A program made the position numbers and the translations under genes. From NCBI RefSeq assembly GCF_937616625.2, contig NC_065573.1, positions 12,415,001 through 12,479,000 of the forward strand: a stretch of DNA of 64,000 bases, in the 5' to 3' direction. A model generated the notes under the pieces. It saw nothing but the letters and a program-made list of their open reading frames with translations. It was not told where the DNA came from and ran no database searches. The DNA comes from Mercurialis annua (Eukaryota; Streptophyta; Magnoliopsida; Malpighiales; Euphorbiaceae). Below are positions 32,704-43,923 of the stretch, in pieces. Position 1 is the stretch's first letter; the number at the start of each line of letters is the position of its first letter.

Positions 32704-33518
32704 GATTTGAACCAATGAAACCACATTGACGAGACGAACAACTTGTGCATTTTCCCAAGAATTGATTCTAGCCACACTAACGATCAAAACATGGCGAGTG
32801 TTAAACGCTCCGGTCTACAAGGTTTGAAGATATCCCTACTCTTGTATGTTTATCGAACTACAGATGAGCATGTCGATATTGTTTAAAATGATTTCCAAAA
32901 GCATGCTAAATCCAATATTATCATGTTAAAGAACTAATCACATTAAATTAGTAAATCCTATTGAATCTAGCAAATCACCTAGACATCTTAAGATAGCATG
33001 TAAAAGGTAATTGAATGTTGTATAGGCTTTCAAGATGACCTAATAAAATCAATCAAACTAAGACATCTGGTTTTAGGCTTTATGCATGTATATATCCAGA
33101 CCAGCCAGACTTTGCTATTTGTTAGAAACCGCCAGGTTTAGATGAATGTTTAGGGGTAATTGCTATTTGCCCCAAATGCTAGTCCCGATCGATTCATATG
33201 CGCGTCAAACGTGTTTACTTTCCATCACTATATACTGTGAACTGCATGTATATTAAGATGAGATATAAAAGTATGTCTAGTAATTAAAAGCTGTAAAAGA
33301 TAAGCCAAGCACACGAGTTTCGGGGAGGTCTACGAACCCTGTATTTTTGTCCGGCGTACGATAATCTTACCCATAAGCGAGCAAGGTTATCGAGTCTGTA
33401 TCAAAAGCATTTCGTAGCTGAGCTAGGTGGCGACTCCGTATTTATTTCAAAATATGTCCAGAATAGAGTCCATAAGCTTGGGAAAACGAGACCCTGAAAC
33501 CCCCGCTTCCGCTCACAG

Positions 33519-33533
33519 TGGCGACTTAACTAG
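33519..33533 (+). promoter_or_regulatory. Degenerate primer binding site of element D
   Basis: TGGCGACTTAACTAG lies one base after the LTR end. Its sister C has TGGCGACTCCACTGG, the tRNA-Arg-type PBS reported for Ogre/Tat-lineage elements (recalled family knowledge). Confidence 0.6.
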
Positions 33534-34566
33534 TGATGTATATAATCAATAGTTTTTAAAACATAAAACACAAAACATTTTTGAATTATTTTCAAAGATG
33601 GTTTCAAAGGACCTATATCAGTCTTCGCTTTTACTTACCAGATATACTCACCTACTGCATATATTAGATCTTCTCTTCTCACCTATTCTCTAGGAATCCC
33701 TTATCAGCATCGATTCTCATAGCCGCTCTCACGCTGTGGCGTTGCACTCCAACGTCCGGAACATTTTATGCGGAGTAGCATCACTCACAGCCCAGTACGT
33801 CGGTCATTTGTACTCGTGATTGAGGAAACCCATCAAAGGTATTTCTGTCTGTGGGGACCATAAACCGGTTACTACAAATACCAATGACTCATCCCATATG
33901 CATTCTAGCATAGAAAGTACCCTCTAGGATAATACCCAACATAATGTTTGTATTTGAGTATGATTGTTGATGTAAAGATTCCAAGTCCATTTTTAAAAAA
34001 TAACCATTTCAAATCTTAGTTTTTGGTTAGGCCTAACAAATTTTCTAGTTTTAAAAATCAGATTTTCAAAATATTCTGTTAAGCCAGACCTAAATACAAA
34101 CTCTGATCAATCCTTTACTTGGTCAAAACCCCCAAATATCCAGTCCAATCAAGTGTTTTTCCATGCACTTTACTAGCCGGTAGGCTAAATTAATTCCATA
34201 TTTCAAAACGGACTGTCATGTCCACTCTCTATGTTTGCACACCTTCAAAAGGGAACAAACAAATTCTTGCATCAGCTACTACCGCTTATATTTTCAGAAC
34301 TGCTAAAGAGAGCTTGCAGGTATACGTCGACTCTTGCATTGCAATGCAAGGGTCCAGAAAAAATCCAAGGAATGAACCTTGTCGGGAATACGTGCGTGGG
34401 AATAATAATGTGAACAACATGTCTCTGTGATATCGAAATGCTCTACATGCTAAATGTTAAGTGCTACGTGCTACGTGTGAAACTGACCCTGCATATCATA
34501 CATCATGCATCTCATGCTAATCTTTTGTGGATGCAATAACATACATGCATCATGCACTAACCCATT

Positions 34567-36020
34567 TGTAGACACCTATTTTCCAGACAGGTAAAAAGTG
34601 ATAATGAACGGAAGCGTCCCATGATGATTTCAAGAGAAATCTGTCTGGGTGATGATCTTTTAATTTCCTTAAATGAGCTTTAAACACTCTATAAATGCCA
34701 TATTTGGATTCCTTGTTCAATGTTATGTTGTTTTGACTACTTTTGCATGAGAAACGGACTTGAAACAAGCGAGAACGAAGCAGAACAAAACTCCTGGAAC
34801 TGCTGCCATGAACCGCCGATGCCTTTATAGCCGCAACGCCACCATAATAAAGTGGCGGGGCCGCCACTGTGACCTTCCGGCACCGGCAGACACACTGGCG
34901 TCGTGTTCCTTGTCACCAACCTTTCCCAAAACGCCTCCCAGTTCTTCCAAACTTCGATCCGAACTTCAAAACGTGTTTCTGAGCCCATCTGGACTCTGAA
35001 TCAGGCCCAGTTTGAACCCAGGCGTAGATAATTTCATGTACTTTAATATATGTAGAAGCGATGTAAAACGGACCCAAAAGTCCAGATATTTAGAATATTG
35101 TATAAACCGGGCCCACGAGCCAAGGCCCAGCAAACCAGCAACTTCCAGAGCCAATTCCGGGCTAACCCAAACTTGGAATCGACTCCGGATCAAACCACTA
35201 GAACCGGATCAAGGAGCTGCACAACTCTCATGATATGACCGAGAACCAATACCATCTAGACCGATGGTCAAAACCCGCGCGAGTGCTAGACACTGAAAGT
35301 CAACGAGGTTAAAAAGTATTCCTAACCTTGTATGAATATCAAACTGCCCCCGAGCATGCCAACGTTGTTTATCGCTTTCCAAAAGTATTCCAAATCAAAT
35401 AATAACCGGCTAAAGAACTAATCACCTAAAATTGGCCCATTAATGCAATTCCAGCCCATCACTTAGACATCGTAGGACTAATACAAAAATGTAGTAAATG
35501 TTGTATAGGTTTTTTCAAGACTTACTTAACAATCAATCACACTTATACATCCGGTTTAGGCTTTGTGCATGTAAAATATCTAGACCAACCAGACTTATGC
35601 TACTAGCTAGAAACCTCTAAGGTTAAATGTATGTTTAGGAGTACCTCCTACTTTCCTCAAATACCAATCCAGATCGAGTCATATACTGGTCAAACCTGTT
35701 TACTGTTTTCATCCCTGTTTATTTCACCTTTTATATCTTGTGAATTGTATATATTATTGAGATGGGATACAAATGAATATGTCCGGTAAATAAAGCCTGT
35801 AACAGATAAGCCAAACACAAGAGTCTCGGGGAGGTTCATGAACCCTAGTTTTTGGTCCGATGCACGATAATCATATCAGAGGCAAGTAAGGTTATCTAGT
35901 CAGTTAAAAGGCATTTCCTAGTTAAACTAGGTGGCGACTCCATTATTCAAACCATTTCCAGATCGAGAAGTTAGCCATAAGCCTTGGGCGAGCGGCCCCC
36001 CGAACCCCGCTCTGCTCATA
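34567..36020 (+). repeat. 5' LTR of element C, internally deleted
   Basis: It starts TGTAGACACC and ends GCTCATA (expected CA). It is 1454 bp against 2407 bp for the 3' LTR. The missing part corresponds to about 44015-44990, just after the conserved first 90 bp. GC-rich palindromic motifs with GGCGCCG- or GCGGCGGCC-like cores are retained in both near 34830-34910 and 45130-45240. Confidence 0.88.
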
Positions 36021-36021
36021 G

Positions 36022-36036
36022 TGGCGACTCCACTGG
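36022..36036 (+). promoter_or_regulatory. Primer binding site of element C
   Basis: TGGCGACTCCACTGG lies one base after the 5' LTR. This tRNA-Arg-type site is the one associated with Ogre/Tat elements. Confidence 0.8.
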
Positions 36037-37272
36037 ATTAAAATAAATTGTTTTTAGAACATAAACATAAAAATGTTTACAAAATTGTTCTCAAAAAAAG
36101 TTTCTATGAATCTAAACCGCACGGCTTGCGCCTTATAAATAGCCGGCTTTATTCCCATGAAATATTCGCACCTGTTGCATTGCATTAGAATTTTCTCTTC
36201 TCACCCACTCTCTAGGAGTCCCGATCCAGCCCCAATACTCATAGCTGATCTCAAGCTCTGGCATTGCACTCCAATGACCAGAACGTCTTATGCGGAGTAG
36301 TATCACTCACAGCCCAGTACCTCGGTCGTTTGTACTCGTGATTGAGGAGACCGATCAAAGATATATCTGTTTGTGGGAGCTTTAAATTGGTTACTACCAA
36401 AACCCATCAACACAACCCACATGCATTCCAGCTCAGACACAACCCTCTAGGGTCAACCTAATATAATTACTGTACTTAAGGCATGATGTCAATGTAATTA
36501 TTCCAAATCCAATTTTTCAAAAAACTACCATTTCAATCTTAGTCTTAGGTCCGGCCTAACAAATTTTCTAGTTTCAAAACTAGATTTTCAAAACATCCTG
36601 CTGGGCCAGACCTAAAAGAACAAATCCGACTAAGTGAAACTCCTTCACTTAATCAAATCTCTGAAAACCAGTCTAGTGGAAACTCCTTTCGCTAGATATA
36701 GCCGCAAGGCTTAATCAAATTCGAGATTTCAATACGTCCACTTTACATGCTTTAAACTCCATTCAGAAAGGGATTAAAGAATCATTACATGGACAAATGC
36801 CATCTATCTGCTATAGAACTGTTAGTAGAGAGCTTTGCAGGAATGCCGACTCTAGTATTGCGATGCGTGGGTCCGGACCAAAACACTTAGGATGAAACCT
36901 CATCTGAAACACGTGTTGGAGAAATAAGGTTGGAAGGAACAACTTGTCTCTATGATATCAAATTGTTCTATGTGCTAAACTTGCTACGTGGTGTGTTAAA
37001 AACTAACACCTGCATAGCATCTGCATATCATGCATCTCATACATCATAAATGCAAAACATTACACTAACCCTTTGTGGATGAAACGACATGCATCATGAA
37101 CTAACCTCTTGTTTTGAAGGCATACCATTGACTGCTCTATTCAATGCCCAGCCAACATCCAGAACGGCGACCCAGACAACCAACAGACTATGACTCCAGA
37201 ATCAGCAACACGGACAGCTGACAGATCAGAAGGAGGTTTCTACCAAGCCTTGCACGACTCTAGAATATATTG

Positions 37273-37482
37273 AGAGTAGGCTTCTGACCTCCAACAGTTA
37301 GAACAGGCTTCCGGCCTCCTACAGAGTTAGAACAGGCTTCCGGCCTCCTACAGTTAGAACTGGTTTTTGGCCTCCTACAGAGTTAGAACAGGCTTTCAGC
37401 CTCCTACAGATTTAGAACAGGCTTCTGGCCTCCTACAAAGTCAGAACAGGCTCTCGGCCTCCTGTAGAATTAGAACGGGTCT
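37273..37482 (+). repeat. Tandem repeat block, unit about 30 bp, about 7 copies
   Basis: The units follow GTTAGAACAGGCTTCCGGCC then TCCTACAGA, with variants TTCTGG, TTTCAG and CTCTCG. It is located in the 5' half of element C's internal region. Confidence 0.85.
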
Positions 37483-39517
37483 TCCATGACTCTAGAGTCA
37501 GTAACCAAAGCAAGGGTTTCCATCGTAAAAAGCAACGGAAGTTTTCGCTTTCCAGAGCAACTGAATGGAACATTGGAAGTTTCAGTAACCCAGAACAGCC
37601 AAATGGAACGGTACGGGTTTCAACCAAACAAGACAAAGTTCAGTATAGGCAAACAGAATAGGCGCAGTTTGATTTGCCGAGAACAACTGAAAGGGACAAC
37701 ATGGATCCCATCTATCAACCAAGCATCATAAGCTAGAGGAATTGGTGCCCGGATTAAACGCATCTCTAGTAAGACGGATACAAGGACCCATCCCAAGTCT
37801 CAGGCTCTAGGAGACCTATTTACAATGCTCTCCCTCTATTTGTTTATTTTTGAACTTTCCATTTGATTACAATTCCAGAATCGATGATGAAATTCGAGTT
37901 CGCTCATTTATGAAATGTCTTACCTAATGAGAATGTTATTTTCGATCATTTTTATATACGTATGCGATTAAATCGAGCCATTCGGTACAAGAAAGTAAAC
38001 AAACTCTCAGAGATAATTTTGTGTCATCGAGCCCTACCCTTGATGAAATGTGAGTCGATCTAATTGTCTCAAAAAGGACAGCGGCCTGCTAGTGGGTTCC
38101 GGCCCACTGGCCAAAAACATGTGGCCATAAAAACTTTTACGAAGAGGAGACAAATGTCAAAACGGACCGTCTAGCCCAAATAGGACACCAACAATGAAGT
38201 CCACCGCCTAACTGCCACCGCTCAACATCCTATCTTAGAGCGGGACGGTCAAAGTAGTGAGAGGAGCAGTTCACTAGAAGTCCTCCCTAGATCATATGTT
38301 GCAATCGAGTAGAACACTCACATAAAAATAGTTAATTACAAAATCCGCAAGGACTAATTGATAACAAGGGTAGACCCCTTGAAATAGAAAATATCTCAAC
38401 TGTATCAGCGGTCGAATGAATGGATCTTTTTATCGCACATGCATATCCAAATTATTGACGAGCACATGTACCTAAAACGAACGGACAAATGACCATAAAT
38501 TTTAAAAGCAGAATCTTTGAGACAATGGAACAAAAAATATAATAATCAAATTTTTCAAAAAATTTCTTATACACTTCTCAGTATAGCCATGTAATTGTTG
38601 AAATGTGCATATACTGTCAAAACGGAAACCAAATGAGTCCTACAGGGCCAGGCCACATAATCAAAGCAGATGAATGGAGTAGCCGGACTCTTTGTTGGAA
38701 CAATCAATCCCCCATCAGAAAAACAAAATGCTCCAATGATGGAACAAATCAGAGTCCAGAATGGAAGGTTAACGAAAAGCATAACCGATCTTCGCAAAAT
38801 GCAAAGCTCAGAAATTTACAGTGCAAAATCTGGGGGCATCAAGACCACCATGGGATCTCATGAAACGACGAGTTCCCGACATCTATGACAGTCAAAACAT
38901 AATAATATGGTTTTCAGCCATCGAGAACAACCAAATTGAGCATCATAGAGTTCGAAAGCAGAAAAGGCTTCACCAATCTAGAACAGCCGAGTGGAACATC
39001 AAAAATTGTAAACTATTCAAAAAATATGGTTTTTCAATATGTTTATCCAGAAGCGTTGTTAATAGTTGAATGCACATAAACTATCATAAAAACTACATAT
39101 TGATTTGTCCAAAGCCAGACTACAGGAGTCAGATTGAGCGAAGCAAGAGCAAGACTCTTCATCGAACCATCCAGTCCCCCACCAGAAACCTGAATGCTTC
39201 AATGAGGGGGCAATACTGAGTCTACAGTAGATACGCTCGGGAAAAATGAAAAATGGGGCCAATTTTTGCAAATTTGGACTCCCGTCAAGGCCCAGAATAC
39301 TAAGTCTAGAATGGAAAAGCACAGAAGGGGCCCATCAAGGCCCAAAATACCGAGTCCAGAATGGACAAGAACAGAAAAATGAAAAATGGGGCCAGTTTTC
39401 GCAAATTTAGACTCCCCGAACAGGCTCATAAATCTCAATAATCATAGCATACCAGAAACTCGATGGGCAACAAGCCTCTACTTCAATAGAACCTAGATAG
39501 CAAGGGGCACCAAACTC

Positions 39518-39672
39518 TTTCCTCAGCCAGACAGTAGGGGGTAGAAGACTTTCTCAGCCAGACAGCAGGAGGTAGAACACTTTCTCAGCCAGACAGCAGG
39601 GGTAGAATACTTTCTCAGCCAGACAACAAGGGGTAGAACACTTTCTCAGCTAGAAAGCATGGGGCAGAAAAA
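39518..39672 (+). repeat. Tandem repeat block, unit about 32 bp, five copies
   Basis: The units follow CTTTCTCAGCCAGACAGCAG then GAGGTAGAACA, with small indels. Confidence 0.85.
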
Positions 39673-39869
39673 CTCCTCGCCATCTAAATTTGGAGACTTA
39701 AGGTCCCCACCGCTTTAGAAGTACAACAGAACATGCACCATGCCATCACTATTCATAGGCAGAAATATGGATAGCAAAGGGAGCATCAGAGTCCCCATAA
39801 AAAGCCTCCGATCTCCTATAGAATTAGTACATTCCTAGAAGCCTCAACAAGAAAGATACGCCTAAAAAA

Positions 39870-40760
39870 TCACATGTTGCAAGCCTCTACAATCCGGAAC
39901 AAGCACTATGCCACTAAAATCCTGAAACATAAATCCGGATAGTAACGGGCATCGAAACCCTCGTCACAGGTTTCGGGCCTTCTACCCAGTTTAGGTATGA
40001 TGCCTCTACCGTCCTAAGACAAACATCTGGTTAGCAGAAGGCATTGAAACCCTCAAAGTAGACTCTGGAATATCTGTATTACCAAAAAGGCCCAACCATG
40101 CAAAACGCCTCTACTACCCGAAGAAGGAAATCTGGATGACAACAAACGTCTGAATCCTCTCAGTAGGCCTCTTGCAGAGTTGGAATAGACATGCCATTGC
40201 TATCCTGAGACGAGATCTCAGATGACAGGGGATATTAAAACCCTCATCCCAAATAGTAGGAGGATTAACCCCATTACTCCAAGAAGATCATCAAGAACCA
40301 CGGTTGCAAGCCTTTACAACTCGAAATAAGCGCCATGCCATTACAATCCCGAGGTGGAAATCCGGATAGCCAGGGGCGTTGCAACCCTCGTCACAAGTTT
40401 TAGGCCTTCTACTCAGCTAAAGGCACTATGCCTCTACCGTCCTACGAATAACATCTGGATAGCACGGGGCGTCAAAGACCTCAGGAAAGGCGTTAGGCCT
40501 CCTACTCTAGGATAAATAAAGACGTGCTTTTGGCCCCCTTACCCCTTACGCATGAAGAAAAGGCGTTAGGCCTTCCTCCAAGAGACAAGACGGGTTGTCG
40601 ACCTCTTACCTCCAAAAGTACCCAAGATAGGCATAGGGCTTCTTCCCTAGAATCGAGACGGGAGTATCTAAATACAGACGCGATGCCTCTGCTATCCTGA
40701 GACGGAAATACGGATAGCAGGGGGATCAAGACCCCGCCCTATGAAAGTCAACAAACCTCT
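39870..40760 (+). repeat. Diverged longer-period repeats in element C
   Basis: Phrases such as GCCTCTACCGTCCT, ACATCTGGATAGCA, GGGGC(A/G)T and TTAGGCCTTCTAC recur every 100-200 bp with heavy divergence. Related phrases occur in element D near 49080-49400. Confidence 0.55.
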
Positions 40761-42779
40761 ACTACTAGACAACAGGGTGCATCAGTCATGGGACTAAGGC
40801 CTCCCACGACTCAAACATTAATGGGACTACGGATTCCCAATCATGGCAACATCTCAGGACTAAGGATTCCTACAATTGTCACGGGACTATGGGTTCCCAA
40901 TCATGGAAACATCTCGGGGCCGAGGCTTTCTGTAATTCGATCATCATAGGACTATGGACTCCTAAACACAACAATAAAGGCCGGATTGATTCTATAAGAA
41001 GACAAAGAATCATATCACTTTTTGGAAACAAAAAACTTAAATAATACGTGCATAACGCGAAGCAACGATGAAGTTCGGCAAGCAAAATTTCGCGTAGGAG
41101 ACAATATACTAGTCAGAATCCCAGGGTCTCAGAATCTCCATCATCTCCACCACAGAGCTCATCATCAGCGTCGTCGTCGCGCCCAGCCTACACACCATTA
41201 AAAGAAGAAGCAAGGTCTCTACGACTACCACGGGCTCCAAGTCCACAACCATCAAAACGGAAGTCACATCATCTACCACTAAGAAACCCAAGGGAATATC
41301 AAATCCACTATCAGCAGAAGCCGGCTCTGCTAGCTGCAGCCTACGACCCAAATCGTCTATGTAGTACTACAACAAACCAGAGAGCATTCAGAGCAGAAAA
41401 ATTGCATACATGCATACATATAGAATATATCATATTGCATTCTGGCACTTTTACCCTCATATGTGCGGATACGGTACATAGCTGATTTCTCTAGGAACAA
41501 CGGGTCACAGCCTCCATCCCATTCCAGAACCAGCAGGCGCCAGCCCTCTATCTTCAAAAGCCGCCAATAGAATCGGCAGGCGCCAAGCCTACACCATCCA
41601 AAAATGCCCAGAGCAAACAACCTACATGTCAAACAGCGGGCCATTGTGCAAGGAATTACTCCCTCGAGACACCAGGCTCCAAACCTCCATCAAAATGAGG
41701 ACACTGCGTCAACCCTACTCCGACACCAGAACAAGCATCAAATATCAGTTTCAAAAGCAAAAGACAGGGGGGATCATGTCTCCACCAGCCAAAAGTCAAG
41801 AAATAGAAGTTTCCTACAAGATTGGGACGCAAACATGTATTCAAAATACACAAATAAAAGAGCACTATCAAGGAAATACGACATCTACAGTACAAGAACT
41901 TACAATCAACTCGTTGGAGTTCCACACCTGCGACAACTACTCAGGGTGACCATCCCAATTCTTAGGGAGCGTATAAGCATCGTCCGGAAACTAAAGCCCT
42001 GGTATGCCAACCAGAGGCAACTTACCTAGAAAACAGGATAATACCTGATCGTCCAAGTAGCTTTGTTAGTGAGCAGATATAAACTCAGCCACCGGATAAC
42101 CTTTGTGGTCTAAACAAACGGAGAACATCACGACATCCCTACCACGCAGCATCGACGGGGGTGGTTCATTGGGAACCACACGAATAGGGGATCCAACCCA
42201 TCAATGGAGCATGCTATCACTTTAGAACCGAGACCGATACTTTGGACTATTTGCAACCAGCGAGGCCAAGTCTCCCCCGGAGGGATGTTCCATGACGAAA
42301 GGATCCACAAAATACTCCAAGCAAGTATACAAGTCAAATATAGTATAAACACTAACCAATTTATTGTATGTTGTGTATACCATTCCAGTTTCAGCTACTC
42401 TTTACAAGAAACTCCCAGACTCCGAATCTGAATAGAAAACATATCCCATAATCTCAACAACGGAAAACATATCTCAAGAAAAAGGCTAAAATCCTGAAAG
42501 AGTGCCAGACTGAACCACCGAAATCTGAGAAAATATGGATAAAAGTGAATAAGGATGTATCCACTTTCCCCCGAGGCATTTATAAGCGCAAGCCTTCCAT
42601 GGACAGGCTACTTAGAGCCATTTTTATTCTGATAAACCCGTGACCAAAAGGGTCCACAGTAAATTCAGAATAAGAAAAACTTCCTGGTGGATCCCGCCAT
42701 ACAAAGCACAAATCCCTAAAGGACCTTTCCTAATGACAGGTCAGAGCCCAGAACCTTCAGAATAGATACCCCAGAGGAC

Positions 42780-43190
42780 GGACAACCGGAAATATAGATG
42801 CCCCAGAAGATAAAAGTCAAAAATACAGACAACCTAGAGGATCCGAATCCCCTAGAAGATTAGTCAAACCCCAGAGAATCAGAACAAGTCCCAAAGGATC
42901 AAAACAAGCCCCAGAGCCTTCAGAGAAGCCCCAGAGGATCAGATCAAGCCCCAGAGCCTTTAAGAAAAGCCCTGGAGGATTGGAGCAAGCCCAAAGCCTT
43001 CAAGACAAGCCCAGAGGACCAGAACAAGCCATAGAGCCTTTAAGACAAGTCCTAGAGGATCAGAACAAGCCCTAGAGCCTTCAGAGGAGCCCTAAAGCCA
43101 TCAAGACAAGCCCCAAAGCCTTCAAGACAAGCCCAACGCCTTTAAACAAGCTCTAGAGCCGTCAAGACAAACCCTAGAGGCACAGAAGTG
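42780..43190 (+). repeat. Tandem repeat block around GCCCCAGAGCCTTCA
   Basis: A degenerate unit of about 20 bp, doubled to about 42 bp, alternates CAGAGGATCAGAACAAGCCC with CAGAGCCTTCAAGACAAG. More than ten copies lie toward the 3' end of the element. Confidence 0.8.
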
Positions 43191-43234
43191 TCCCATAAGA
43201 CGGGATTCAAACAACCAATAATGCCTAGCTCCAT

Positions 43235-43480
43235 ATATGGCATAAAGACGCCGAAATACGGTAGAAAGACGCCAAAATACGGTAGAAAGACGCCGAAGTG
43301 TGGTATAAAAACACCATGGACGATAGAAAAACACCAAAAACCGGTATAGAGACACCAAAGATGGCAGAAAGATGCCAAAGCCTGATAGAAAACATCAGCA
43401 TACGGTAGAAAGACACCAAAGGTCGGTAAAAAGACACTGAAAATAGCAGAAAGACGCCAAAGCCTGGTAGAAAGACAGCA
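43235..43480 (+). repeat. Tandem repeat block, unit about 21 bp, about 12 copies
   Basis: The units follow AAAGACGCCGAAATACGGTAG with substitutions. It ends about 430 bp before the polypurine tract. Open frames on the minus strand here simply reflect the 21-bp period. Confidence 0.85.
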
Positions 43481-43908
43481 ACATCCGTTAATTGTGAAAT
43501 AATTAACGAAATCCAGAAAACTATCTAATATGGTGGCCCTTGGGACGGCCAAGGGGAAGTTTTCCCTATTACAAACCTAAGAAGGTCCGGACAGGATAAT
43601 TACCGGTGTCCAAGCCATCGGATCACTCTTAGGACGGCTGAGAGTTTATAGCTCCATTTTACGGGGCACACACTTAGCAGCCCGGGTGCAACGGCAGCTG
43701 AGAAGACTACTCATGGTCAGATGAGGAGTAGACCAGAACCTGGGTGCATGAAGCCAGAGTCATGCACCACGGCAGGTAATGCTCAGACTAAGGCATTACC
43801 ATACCACTAGGCAAGCGAGCACCTCCGATGGTGGGCAGTATCCTTGTCGCTTATCTAACACCAAATCTATTCATTAACAAAAGTTGACCTACTTCGTCAA
43901 TTCTCGTT

Positions 43909-43920
43909 AAAGAGGGGGCA
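43909..43920 (+). promoter_or_regulatory. Polypurine tract of element C
   Basis: AAAGAGGGGGCA stands three bases before the 3' LTR start. It confirms plus-strand orientation. Confidence 0.85.
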
Positions 43921-43923
43921 TAC

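Larger units (their letters stand above)
20824..33517 (+). mobile_element. 5' LTR of element D (Ogre/Tat-like), split by element A
   Basis: The LTR starts TATAGACACCTATTTT (expected TGTAGACACC) and ends GCTCACA at 33517, just before a PBS-like TGGCGACT. The two parts, 20824-22417 and 32704-33517, sum to about 2.4 kb and align in order with the complete LTR at 43924-46330. Shared blocks are AAAAAGTGATAAG, GGAATCGAC, the TAAGCCAAGCA block and CCCGCT…GCTC. Everything from 22418 to 32703 is the inserted element A. Non-coding. Confidence 0.85.

Noticed and set aside
34218..35233. Short ORFs in and before the 5' LTR of element C
   Set aside because: The region aligns to non-coding LTR and leader copies at 45000-45500, and the frames are not conserved between copies.
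39059..39438. Minus-strand ORFs with repeated phrases
   Set aside because: They are repeats in element C (GGGGCCAATTTT blocks) read by chance. The matching place in element D has a different frame structure.
41604..42029. 141-codon plus-strand ORF in element C as a retrotransposon gag
   Set aside because: No gag, zinc-knuckle or protease motif is visible, and the frame is not kept in element D.
43122..43552. Minus-strand ORFs with a repeated Phe-Leu-Pro-Tyr pattern
   Set aside because: The pattern comes from the 21-bp tandem repeat, whose length is a multiple of three.
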